This document shows positions 26,352 to 35,471 of a stretch of 64,000 nucleotides of DNA, piece after piece; positions within the stretch are counted from its first letter, which is position 1; each line of letters opens with the position of its first letter. Origin of the DNA: Planctomycetota bacterium (GTDB lineage: Bacteria; Planctomycetota; UBA1135; JACQFD01); NCBI GenBank assembly GCA_016792805.1, contig JAEUHX010000058.1:349789-413788 (forward strand), read 5' to 3'. The position numbers were made by a program, and so were the translations under genes. The notes under the pieces are model-generated. The model saw only the letters and a list, made by a program, of their open reading frames with translations. It had not been told where the DNA came from and did no database searches.

Positions 26352-27638
26352 CTACTTGCCCTCGTCCGTCCGACGAGGCGCGCGGCCGAGGGTGACACTC
26401 GAGACGGCGGACCGCAGCTCCTCCAGCTCGACGCCCTGCTCACGGATCTGAGCCTGCTGTTGCTTCATGGCTTCGACAAGCACAGCCACGACCTTCGCGT
26501 AGTCGAGGCTTCTCGCGTCCTTGCCGTTCTCCTCATAAGTGACGAGTTCAGGAAGTACCTCGCCAACCTCCTCCGCGATGAAGCCAATGTCGTGCTTCTT
26601 CGTCGACTTCCAATCGTACGAAACGCCGCGCAGCCGCTCGATCTTTCCGAGCGCATCGGAGATCGTCGCCACATTCTCCTTGTAGCGCCGAGAGCTATAG
26701 AGCTGCCAGGCATTCGCGAGGCCGACAGAGCCGTCCCCCATGGAGCCGATCTGAAACTTCGCCGAAGGATTGACATTATTGATCCCACAGTTTCCCGTGC
26801 CGACTTGGATCGTCAGACTCTCGGAGTCGCCGGTCACCAGGCTGAGCGAGGGTCGCGGATGGGCTGAGCTGCTCGTCGCTCCAATCGCAACACGACCCGT
26901 ATTATTGTAGTTTCCGTTGATAAATGCCGCGGTCTGCCCGGAACCGTGGTCCCTGCTGACAGTGAGATCACCATTGTTCACGAGGAGTTTTGCGTTGTAG
27001 TCGAGAGCGTTGGACTGTCCGATCGCAACCTGCTGATCGCCCCTCAGCGTGATTGTGCTTCCTTGCAGGTCGAGCCAGCGATTCTGGTTCGTCGAGAAGT
27101 TCCGTGATCGAATCAAACTCCGCTCTTCAGCCGCCACATAAGCGAGTGCGAGGCCCTCGCCCGAGGACGGGTTCTCAATGTCGCCGGTTATGAAACACTC
27201 CCCCGACATATGAACTTTCGTCTGCGGCAGGACACCGAAACCGGTCTTCCCGTCAGGGAGAATCGTCATCCGCTCCGCGTTCGCAGTCCGGTCGTAAAGT
27301 GAGAGGCTGCCGAGGGGCGCCGAGGCCGAGTTTGGATCCCACTCGTAGCGATGGCCACCGGCCCCGCTCGCATCCAGGATGAGCTGGCCGTCCGCGTAGA
27401 TGTTGCCTCCAATAACAGTGAATCTCTCGACCGGGGTCAGAGTATTGACTCCCACATTTCCTGCGCTGTCCACGAAGAGAAAATTGCCAAGGGGCAACAG
27501 GGAGCCCAGCATCGGCGAGCTTGCCGCTGTGATCCGCCCGTTCGGAACGCTTTGATCCTTAATCCAGTTGGCCTGAGCAAGACCGGGACTTGTAACAGCG
27601 GGAATACCGAGCAGAAGCAGAATGAGCGAGCGGGACAT
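26352..27638 (-). CDS. secreted protein with C-terminal peptidase S74 (intramolecular chaperone) domain
   Basis: 428 residues from ATG 27638, with signal peptide MSRSLILLLLGIPAVTSPGLA; the longer frame to 27773 lacks signal features. The middle is beta-rich and repetitive, like tail-fibre or adhesin shafts. The end carries the S74 domain: SSRRYKENVATI (Ser/Lys of the self-cleaving dyad), IERLRGVSYDWK, DIGFIAEEVGEVLPELV, and a final coiled coil (LVEAMKQQQAQIREQGVEL). In phage tail spikes this domain trimerises the fibre and cuts itself off. Here a surface fibre is likely. Gene is isolated. Confidence 0.8.
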   Translation of the reverse strand: MSRSLILLLLGIPAVTSPGLAQANWIKDQSVPNGRITAASSPMLGSLLPLGNFLFVDSAGNVGVNTLTPVERFTVIGGNIYADGQLILDASGAGGHRYEWDPNSASAPLGSLSLYDRTANAERMTILPDGKTGFGVLPQTKVHMSGECFITGDIENPSSGEGLALAYVAAEERSLIRSRNFSTNQNRWLDLQGSTITLRGDQQVAIGQSNALDYNAKLLVNNGDLTVSRDHGSGQTAAFINGNYNNTGRVAIGATSSSAHPRPSLSLVTGDSESLTIQVGTGNCGINNVNPSAKFQIGSMGDGSVGLANAWQLYSSRRYKENVATISDALGKIERLRGVSYDWKSTKKHDIGFIAEEVGEVLPELVTYEENGKDARSLDYAKVVAVLVEAMKQQQAQIREQGVELEELRSAVSSVTLGRAPRRTDEGK

Positions 27639-27815
27639 AGTGGACGCCTCCGTGGAGAGCTCTGGGCTCGCGGACATCGCGCGCCCGGCTCTGCCCTCCC
27701 ATCCGAGGACGGGCACCGAACCCGCAAGAAATTCCTGCGGGTCGCGGCGAACCCCGAACGAGCCGCCGGCCACCGCCTTCGGCGGACGCCGTCGCGGCCG
27801 ACCGCCGCTCCAGCG

Positions 27816-28475
27816 CTACCCCCGCACTTTCACCGCAAACCCAACGCCGTCGCCGAACGACAGAACCTGCGCCAGCAGCTGCGGGTGATTTGTAAAGTAG
27901 GGGTTGAATTCGCGGAGCGCGAGCGTCGAGGAACGCTCGTCCTCGCGGAGCACCTCGCCCGCCACTTGCCCCGACCAAAGCAAATTATCGCACACCACAA
28001 TTCCGCCGATGCGCAGCTTGGGGAGCGCGAGGTCGAGGTAGCCGCGGTACTCCTCTTTGATCGCGTCGAGGAAGAGCAGGTCCAAGGGGCCCGCAATCCG
28101 CGGAATCGCCTCGAGCCCAGGGGCCAGGACAAACTCGACGCGCGCCTCGAGCCGCTCCTCGGCAAGGTACGCCCGCGCCGTCGCCTGGCGCTGCGGATCG
28201 ACGTCGATCGACAGGACGCGCCCGCCCTCCCCGACGCCCCGCGCCAGATGCACGGTTGAATACCCGATGGCCGTCCCCACCTCGAGGACGCGTCGCGCGT
28301 TCGCCGCGAGGCACGTCTGCTCGAGGAACCGACCCACCTCGGGATCGACGATCGGAACGCGGTCGCGCGCTGCGAGCCGCTCGAGGGACGCGAGCGCCCC
28401 TGTGCGCGGCGGCATCAGCCGCTCGAGGTACTCCGCCTGGGTGCGATGAAGGATGCCGTCGATCAGGCCTTTCAT
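27816..28475 (-). CDS. class I SAM-dependent O-methyltransferase
   Basis: 219 residues, the usual length of the caffeoyl-CoA/catechol O-methyltransferase family. SAM-binding motif I is VLEVGTAIGYSTVHLA, motif post-I LSIDVDP, and the metal/substrate region DLLFLDAIKEEYRGYLDLALPKLR-type text followed by GGIVVCDNLLWSG with the metal Asp-Asn. It methylates hydroxyls on small aromatic or similar substrates; target unknown. It diverges from the metallo-beta-lactamase gene across a 124-bp gap that must hold both promoters. Confidence 0.88.
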   Translation of the reverse strand: MKGLIDGILHRTQAEYLERLMPPRTGALASLERLAARDRVPIVDPEVGRFLEQTCLAANARRVLEVGTAIGYSTVHLARGVGEGGRVLSIDVDPQRQATARAYLAEERLEARVEFVLAPGLEAIPRIAGPLDLLFLDAIKEEYRGYLDLALPKLRIGGIVVCDNLLWSGQVAGEVLREDERSSTLALREFNPYFTNHPQLLAQVLSFGDGVGFAVKVRG

Positions 28476-28599
28476 GGGGGGAACCGATCGTCGCCGCCTC
28501 TCGTCGAATTCACCCGAACTTTCTACCCCCCGGGTAGGTTTCTACCCGCACCTCGATGACTCCCTCGAGGCCGTCCCCCGACGCTTCGGTACACCCCTG

Positions 28600-30483
28600 A
28601 TGCGCCTCCCGCTTCGCTCGATCGCTCTTTGCCTGGCCGTCCAAGCCCTCCTTGCCACGGCCGCCCTCGCCCAAAACCTCCGCGTCTACGCCATCGATGT
28701 CGGCCAGGGATCCTCGACGCTCATCGTGAGCCCTACGGGGAAGACGATGCTGATCGACGGAGGGCCCGATCAGTCGGGCTGGATCACAAGCCCGAACGGG
28801 CCGGGGCCGATTGCACAATTGTTGAACACGCTCGGGATCGCGCAGCTCGATTTCACGCTGCTGACCCATTACCACAGCGACCATTACGAAGGGCTTACGG
28901 AGCTCGCCCAGAAGAACTATCTGAAGCCGACGGCGAAGGCCTACGATCGCGGCAACTCACCGGCGCCGGAGAACGGATTCACATCGCCGATCAATGCTTA
29001 CATTTCTGCGATGGGTACGAAAAGAACGACGATCGTGCTCGGCGAGGTCATCGATCTCGGTGGCGGATGCACTTTGAGGTGTCTCGTGAAGGCGGGCGCG
29101 ATCTTGGGTGGTCCAACTGTCAATACGAGCACGTCGGCCCAGCAGGAAAATTCCAACTCTATCGGCGTGAAGCTCGAGTACGGGAATTTTGACATGTGGA
29201 TCGGTGGCGATCTCACGGGTGGCGGCGGCGGCACATCCGACGTCGAGGGCCCGGCCGGGCCGTTCGTCGGAAACCTCGATGTGTACGTGGCGGATCACCA
29301 CGGCTCGTCGACGAGCTCCAATGCCGCGTGGATCGCGGCGACGCAGCCGGAGCTGGCGATTGCATCATGCGGTCTTCACAATTCTTTTAACCATCCTTCG
29401 GGCACATTCCTCAACAATACGAACTCGGCGGCGCGCTCGATTCTCGTCTATTCGACGAGCGGCGGCGCCGACAACGACGGCTTCGGCAACAACGGCTTTG
29501 TGAACGCGGCCGGCACGATCCGGCTCGACGTGAACGGCAACACCTATGACGTGGTGCCGGCAGTGGGCCGGGCGCAGACGCTCGTGTGCGACGAGTTGTC
29601 GTCCACCTACGGGACACCACTCTTTGGCGAACTACGCATCAGCGAGTACCTGGCCGACCCAATCACGATCCCCGACGCCGACGGCGAGTGGTTTGAAATC
29701 ACCAATGTGAGCGGCTTCGAGCGGAATCTGAATGGGCTGCGCGTCTCGCAGATTGATGGCGCAAACCTATTCACGCTTGCATCGACGATACTGTTGAAGC
29801 CAGGTGAGAAGTTCGTATTCCACAATAATGGCGACCACCAACGAAACGGAGGGACGGTGGCGCAATTCTGCGAGCCCTTTGGCGCCTTCGCGCTCGGCAA
29901 CACGAGCGACTCGATTCGCCTGCGGAATGCCTCGAATGTGCTCATCGACGACATGAGCTACACCGGCTCGTGGCCCGACGCGACGGGCATCGCCGGAGAG
30001 AAGCGCGACCTGCTCGGCTCCAACGTCATCTCCAACTGGACCTCGGCGACGGCGAGCTACGGCACCGGCGGCGACAAGGGAACGCCGGGCGCAAAGAACA
30101 CCTTCGACATCACCAACTACCCGGCGATGTTCGTTTCTTTGAATACGCCGCAGATCGGCCAGATGTGGAATGTGAACTTCGTGTCGCTGGGTGAACCCGG
30201 CGACATCTACGTGGCGGCGCTAGCGCAGTCAACGGGGGCGCCGCAGTTCAATTTGCTGGGACTGCAGTATCCGTTGACGCTCGATGGGCTGCTGGCCGGA
30301 AGCCTCGATCTCCCGGGATTCGTAAACTTCCTCAATGGGAACGGCTTCGCGAAGACTTCCGTGCTGATTCCCAATGATCCAGTGCTGCACGGCTACTCGT
30401 TCTTCGGAGCGGTCGGTGTGTTCGACATGCCGACGATTGTGCCGGGGAAAGTGTCGACGGCAGTGCCGGTGACGGTCCCGTAG
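28600..30483 (+). CDS. secreted metallo-beta-lactamase-fold hydrolase with lamin-tail domain
   Basis: 627 residues from ATG 28600, signal peptide ending LLATAALAQ. The ComEC-type MBL domain has VGQGSSTLIVSP, MLIDGGPDQSG, the metal box LLTHYHSDHYEGL and VADHHGSSTSSNAAW. From about residue 345 an LTD (lamin-tail) domain follows: LRISEYLADP, GEWFEITNVSG, LKPGEKFVFHN, GNTSDSIRLRN. The end contains IPNDPVLHGYSFFGAVGVF, the IPNxP module seen in other exported proteins of the window. ComEC-like MBLs with LTD are often secreted nucleases or phosphodiesterases; this one is inferred. Convergent with the conflict-system operon, 8 bp away. Confidence 0.83.
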   Translation: MRLPLRSIALCLAVQALLATAALAQNLRVYAIDVGQGSSTLIVSPTGKTMLIDGGPDQSGWITSPNGPGPIAQLLNTLGIAQLDFTLLTHYHSDHYEGLTELAQKNYLKPTAKAYDRGNSPAPENGFTSPINAYISAMGTKRTTIVLGEVIDLGGGCTLRCLVKAGAILGGPTVNTSTSAQQENSNSIGVKLEYGNFDMWIGGDLTGGGGGTSDVEGPAGPFVGNLDVYVADHHGSSTSSNAAWIAATQPELAIASCGLHNSFNHPSGTFLNNTNSAARSILVYSTSGGADNDGFGNNGFVNAAGTIRLDVNGNTYDVVPAVGRAQTLVCDELSSTYGTPLFGELRISEYLADPITIPDADGEWFEITNVSGFERNLNGLRVSQIDGANLFTLASTILLKPGEKFVFHNNGDHQRNGGTVAQFCEPFGAFALGNTSDSIRLRNASNVLIDDMSYTGSWPDATGIAGEKRDLLGSNVISNWTSATASYGTGGDKGTPGAKNTFDITNYPAMFVSLNTPQIGQMWNVNFVSLGEPGDIYVAALAQSTGAPQFNLLGLQYPLTLDGLLAGSLDLPGFVNFLNGNGFAKTSVLIPNDPVLHGYSFFGAVGVFDMPTIVPGKVSTAVPVTVP

Positions 30484-30491
30484 CGGAGACG

Positions 30492-33400
30492 CTACGCGAG
30501 ATTCTGCTCCGCCATCGCCTGCGGGCGATCGTCATCGCGCGGGTTGATCCCGCGCGGCGGCGAGGAAACGGCGCGGAGGATGGTGTCGAGAGCGGCTTGA
30601 ATGTCGCGCTCGGGATTTCCGCCATAGTCCACAAAAACGGCCGTGTCGTCGCGGAGCATCCTCCAGGGGCGCACCGACTCCAGCTCTTCTGTGACGCCCT
30701 CGCGGCCTACGACGACCGGCACGATCGAGAGCGGCGCGCGCGACTCCCTTCGGCGCAAAGCCTGGTCGACCTCGCGCTCGACATAGCGCGTCTCGCGCAT
30801 TTGTGCGGGAACGAGGAAGGGAACCAACACGTCGGCGGCCTCGATGGCCTCTTCCATCTCCCGATCCATGGCCTCCGCTTCGTCTTCCATACGCCGCGAT
30901 GTGTAACGTTCGCGGACGTCGATGCCGCGCTCGGCCAGCTGCTCCACGAGCCGAACAGCGAGGGAAACTGTAGCTTCCACGACTTCGTGGCTCAGCACGA
31001 CGCAGGGGCGCCGCACGAAGTGAAGCTTGCCGTCGGCCGTGCGTGCGACAAGGCGCCCCGCGCTCTCGACCATCGCAAGAATGGGCGCATGCAGCGGCAA
31101 CGCGGCGAGCAAAGTACCGTCGGACTCTCGCCACAATTTGATCCAGCCGTCGAGGGAAGCTGTCGCCAGTGCGCGGTCGTGAGCAAATCGAACCGCTGCA
31201 GTGACGGCTTGCCGGTGCGCCGCAACCGACCAATCCTCCGACTGCCCGCGCCCCACAAGAAGGATCGCTCCATCGCTTCGGCAAACCACAAATCCGGTGG
31301 ATGGATCGCCAGGAACCACGGCCGTCACGCGCGAACCGGCGGCGACCTTTCCTTGAACTTCAAGCGTCGGACTCGAAAACACCTCAATTGCGCCGGAGTC
31401 GAAGGTCACTCGAAGCCGATCGGGAGTCTCGAACTCACAGGAGATCGCGCGCGCGGGAAGCTCAATCCTCGCAATGTCGCGCCGCTCTGTAAGGTCATAG
31501 ACCACGAGGCTCCCGTTTCGCCGTACGACGGCAGCCGCCAACGCATCGCTCACGGCACATCGATCGCCAGGCCCGATCGGCCCTGTGGCACCCAGATCAA
31601 ACTCGAAGCGGCCGCGCCGCTCGAGGTCGGACACGAGCAGCCGATTCATGCTCGAGAGCGCAACGATCATTCGACCATCCGAGGAGGCCGCCTGGTCATA
31701 CAGAGGCTCTCCATACCAAATGGTCTCCTGCTTGGGCGGCTCCCCTTCTTTGACAAATCGAAGGACGAGCAATCCAAATCCGTCGCTCGTAGCGATTTGT
31801 ACTTCACCACCGGCTGACGAAGCTACTCCTCGATATGCGGGCGGCAGCTCATATGTGGAGCCGCTCTCGCTCTGGGAGCTGAGGAGCCGATAGGCGTTGC
31901 CTGGCAGCGAAGCTGCAAGGCCTCCGCCCTGCAACGCCAGAAGTGAATACTTCTTCGCTGCGCGCGATGAAAGCCACCGTACTCGCGGAGGCGATAGAGC
32001 CCACTCCGCCCCCGAGATTCGACGGGCATCTGCGGACGGCACCTGCTTGATGGCACTCGTCGCTACAAATGCGAGGTGGTCCTCCGTGATGCAGAGAGCG
32101 AGGCTGGCGTTCGCATGCATAGCCCCGATGGAATCACTGTGACTCACGACGTCTCGGGCCATGACTCCATTGGAGGACAGGAAGGCCGAGCGCAGAACGC
32201 CGTCGTCACATGCAACCATGAACTCCGCCCCTGCGCGAGCCAGCTGAACGATGCGCGCATGGGGGAACTTCGAATTCCAGCGGGTTTCGACCACTTCGCT
32301 TCCTGGAAATCTCACTCTTCCATCGAGCCCCAGAACTGCAACCCCGTCCTCCTCGAGGAGCGCGATGGAACGAACAGCAAGATCGCACGCCAAGGCATGG
32401 CCTCGGGGGTGAAAGCCATCGAGCGTCCAGTCACCAACGGTGCCGTCGGCGAAGCCGGCGACCACTCGCTTTTCTGTAGCATCGATCTGAAGGTCGGTCA
32501 CCGCGGCCTTGCCGCGGAAGGCGAGCGCGAGAGAGCTGTCGTCCAAGTTCAGCTCCAGAACGACTCCATCCTCTCGGCCGATTAGCAGCGACGCGCCGCC
32601 GGGAGTCATCTTCACACAAACGATTCCTTGAGGGACATCGAGCGCATGATGCGTCGCAAAAAGACCGGAGTGATCCGCGCGCGGATCGAAGCCTGCGAAA
32701 TCCCAAACGCGAAGCTCATTCTTGGCATCCCAGGTCACCACATAAAACCGCTCCTCCCGAAGTGACGCATTGGGACGCTCGTGGGGCTCCGTTACCTCAA
32801 TTCCCCGCAGCGCCACAGTGCTCGCTGCTCGGCGGAGGACTACCGCGCCGGACTCCGCGTCGACCACAGAAAGAGAGCCGTCTCCCCCAGCCACCGCCAG
32901 CAGCTTCTCAGGGAGGAATCGGGCCGCCACAATTCCCTTCGTTCCGGCGAACGCCGTCACGACGCGCGGCGTACCACTCAACAAATCCTCGGCGCCCTCC
33001 TCGGGATGTAAGAAAAACATACGGCCGTCCTCCGCCCAAAGCGCCGCGATGCCGTCGGCCGAGAGTCGCCCACCCACGACGTCGCTCAGCACCAGCGGCT
33101 GATTCGACGCGGGCCCGATCTCCACCGTCTTCCAGGGGCGCAGCAGAGGTCTACCAGGTGGGAAGTCATATTTCGAAAGAATCAAACTCTCGCTTCGGTC
33201 CAATTGGGCATTCAGAGCAAAAAGAACCTCCGAGACCGAGTTACTCTCATGTTGGAGTGATTGCAGCATCTCGTCGAGCTCGAATGCCTTGCCCGGCAAC
33301 AGCTGAAGCTGATTGCCCGTGTTCGCGATATCTCCGAGGAACCGGAGACCCTGCTCCTGGGCACGGGACTCAATATAACTGACATCACGCAGAAGTCTTT

Positions 33401-35471
33401 CTGCACGCTCTCGATCACCGGCTTCCCAGGCATGAAAAAGTGCATTCCGAACGGCATATGTCCAGCGCTCCGAATCTCGCTCAGCGGAGGTAGGCCACGA
33501 GGCCGCCCCTCCCTCACGAATGACCTCCGCGTGGGCACGTAGAAGCGCATACTCCCCAATCGCCTGCCGCCCCGCGGCCCTGAGCTCCTCGCTTCGAATT
33601 CCGATGCGCCCGCCGAGATCAACAATGAATGGCCGCAGAACTCGGCGCACCTCGCCGAACCGCGCCAGCGAACCCTGCCCGCTCTGGGGAATGGCGTTTT
33701 GTGCAATGGGACCGTCTTCCCCGAGGAACTCTTGAAAAAGGATACTCTGCGGAACCAGCTCCCGCTCGGCGATGAGGCGCTGCACCACATCCGCGATCTC
33801 CGGCCCTCCGATTCGCGCGAGAAATGCCAGCGCTGCTCGAAACGCTTCTGTGAGATCTGCTGGCAACATCGCGTCGAATCCAAGCGGACGCAGCTCCGAT
33901 TGGAGCTTCGCCCAAGTCCACGAGGGGATGCTCTCGCCATTTCGCAGCGCGTCACCGCCAAGTGTCTCCCGAATGGCGTTCTCGCGAATTGTGATCGACT
34001 CTCGCGTATCGAGATCGACGGGGTGGAAGTAGCGATCGCTCGCAAGCTCGCTCCGCGACGAGAACGACGCGACACCGACGGCGAGCGCGCCGAGCGGGCA
34101 GCGGAAGATCGGCTCCAGCGCCTCCTCGCCGGGAGTTTCACAGCCGTCCAGAACGATCAGCAGCGGACCAAGCTTCAGGCGTTCGCCGCTCTCGGCGTAT
34201 CGAGTCAAGACTCCCAACAATCTTCCCTCCGCAGTGTCCTCGCTTCCCTCGAACTGTGGAAACGCCCGCTCGATCTGTGCTGCAAGCGAACGCATTGCGA
34301 TGTCGACGGAGCGCCCATGCGGCATGTCGCGGCGGAAGAAGTGATAGGCGACGCAGCCTGGACCGCTCGAGAAGCTATCGATGATGTTCACACAAATCGC
34401 CGACTTTCCTGTCCCCGCGCTCCCGGTGATGAGATTCCACTGCCTGCCGACTGTCGTGCGCTCCAAGTAAGGATTCTTCCCGACGAAGGGCCGGTGCAGA
34501 TCCATCAGCTCCGTGAAGTCGACGATCTCCCCTCTCAATCGCGCGTCCACCGACGGCTGCGACTCGAGCTCGAATCGCTCGCCGAAGATCGTACGCAGCA
34601 ATACGCGGTCGGCATGCGCCACTTCGACGCGCTGCATGCCCCACCGCTTTTGTTCGTTCCTCCGCAGCTCCAAACGGCGCACCGTCGAGCCCTCGACGGC
34701 CTCCAGCACGAGCGGCGCCGTCCGCGGGACCTCAAGAATCGCAAGCGCATCGCGCTCCGTCGCGTCGGTCGCCAGCTCTTCGGGCGAGCCGGCCTCGAGC
34801 TGCCCTTCCCGCAGGCGCACCGCAATGCGCTCCCGCGGGAAGTCCTTGGGCGCCACCCAAGACAGCCATGCCGGAAGCTTTTCGTGATCTTCCGACCGGC
34901 GCATCACCCCGTCGAGCCGGAGATGCGCCGCGTCCGCCAGCATGGGCGCATCCGACTGCTGCGGAAGCCACTTTCCGTGACGCGCCAATAGGCGCGCCGC
35001 CCAGTGGGCGAGTCCACTCTGCGGGCCAGCCACCATGGAAGCGATGACCGACCGCAGGAGCTCCTGAATTTGTGCGCGCGCCTGCGCTTTCGAGCTCTCC
35101 TCCGGATTCCTCGCATCGTCGGAAAGCAGCTCGAGATATTGCAATTTCTCTTCCGCCTGCTCCGCCGCCGGCAGATGGGCGTGGAGATCTTTTGTGAGCT
35201 CCCACGCATCGTCGTACTGCTTGCGCCCCCGCAGCCAGAGCCGCTCTCGCAGCGCGCTCCCTGCCTCCGGCGAAAAGAGAAACCCGCGGCGATCGGACGC
35301 CTCTACCGCCGGACAAAGCCACACATCAGCCTCAACTCCCGCATCGAGCTCCGGCAGCAAGCGCAGCCGTGCCTCGCGCAGCAGCGTCGGATCGACGCGC
35401 GCGGCAAACGAAACCACCTCCGCGAGACGCGTCGCATCGGCGGAGAGCCCGAAGGCCGCTTTCTTACTCAT
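30492..35471 (-). CDS. P-loop NTPase / beta-propeller / TIR-like protein of a putative conflict system
   Basis: 1659 residues from ATG 35471, which overlaps the upstream gene's stop; the frame to 35681 extends into that gene. Residues 1-280: helical domain with VDPTLLREARLRLLPELDAG, matching a conserved region of MoxR/vWA-associated proteins. About 330-600: STAND/NACHT-like NTPase with Walker A GSAGTGKSAI and Walker B LLIVLDGC. About 600-770: helical. About 770-1480: WD40-like blades (GGDGSLSVVDAESG, VAGFADGTVGDWTLDG, LDGWIKLWRESDG). About 1489-1625: TIR-like domain (CVVLSHEVVEATVSLAVRL, DVLVPFLVPAQM, RYVEREVDQAL with a Glu at the catalytic position). Likely a sensor-NTPase-effector protein. 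Last gene of a four-gene operon. Confidence 0.82.
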   Translation of the reverse strand: MSKKAAFGLSADATRLAEVVSFAARVDPTLLREARLRLLPELDAGVEADVWLCPAVEASDRRGFLFSPEAGSALRERLWLRGRKQYDDAWELTKDLHAHLPAAEQAEEKLQYLELLSDDARNPEESSKAQARAQIQELLRSVIASMVAGPQSGLAHWAARLLARHGKWLPQQSDAPMLADAAHLRLDGVMRRSEDHEKLPAWLSWVAPKDFPRERIAVRLREGQLEAGSPEELATDATERDALAILEVPRTAPLVLEAVEGSTVRRLELRRNEQKRWGMQRVEVAHADRVLLRTIFGERFELESQPSVDARLRGEIVDFTELMDLHRPFVGKNPYLERTTVGRQWNLITGSAGTGKSAICVNIIDSFSSGPGCVAYHFFRRDMPHGRSVDIAMRSLAAQIERAFPQFEGSEDTAEGRLLGVLTRYAESGERLKLGPLLIVLDGCETPGEEALEPIFRCPLGALAVGVASFSSRSELASDRYFHPVDLDTRESITIRENAIRETLGGDALRNGESIPSWTWAKLQSELRPLGFDAMLPADLTEAFRAALAFLARIGGPEIADVVQRLIAERELVPQSILFQEFLGEDGPIAQNAIPQSGQGSLARFGEVRRVLRPFIVDLGGRIGIRSEELRAAGRQAIGEYALLRAHAEVIREGGAASWPTSAERDSERWTYAVRNALFHAWEAGDRERAERLLRDVSYIESRAQEQGLRFLGDIANTGNQLQLLPGKAFELDEMLQSLQHESNSVSEVLFALNAQLDRSESLILSKYDFPPGRPLLRPWKTVEIGPASNQPLVLSDVVGGRLSADGIAALWAEDGRMFFLHPEEGAEDLLSGTPRVVTAFAGTKGIVAARFLPEKLLAVAGGDGSLSVVDAESGAVVLRRAASTVALRGIEVTEPHERPNASLREERFYVVTWDAKNELRVWDFAGFDPRADHSGLFATHHALDVPQGIVCVKMTPGGASLLIGREDGVVLELNLDDSSLALAFRGKAAVTDLQIDATEKRVVAGFADGTVGDWTLDGFHPRGHALACDLAVRSIALLEEDGVAVLGLDGRVRFPGSEVVETRWNSKFPHARIVQLARAGAEFMVACDDGVLRSAFLSSNGVMARDVVSHSDSIGAMHANASLALCITEDHLAFVATSAIKQVPSADARRISGAEWALSPPRVRWLSSRAAKKYSLLALQGGGLAASLPGNAYRLLSSQSESGSTYELPPAYRGVASSAGGEVQIATSDGFGLLVLRFVKEGEPPKQETIWYGEPLYDQAASSDGRMIVALSSMNRLLVSDLERRGRFEFDLGATGPIGPGDRCAVSDALAAAVVRRNGSLVVYDLTERRDIARIELPARAISCEFETPDRLRVTFDSGAIEVFSSPTLEVQGKVAAGSRVTAVVPGDPSTGFVVCRSDGAILLVGRGQSEDWSVAAHRQAVTAAVRFAHDRALATASLDGWIKLWRESDGTLLAALPLHAPILAMVESAGRLVARTADGKLHFVRRPCVVLSHEVVEATVSLAVRLVEQLAERGIDVRERYTSRRMEDEAEAMDREMEEAIEAADVLVPFLVPAQMRETRYVEREVDQALRRRESRAPLSIVPVVVGREGVTEELESVRPWRMLRDDTAVFVDYGGNPERDIQAALDTILRAVSSPPRGINPRDDDRPQAMAEQNLA

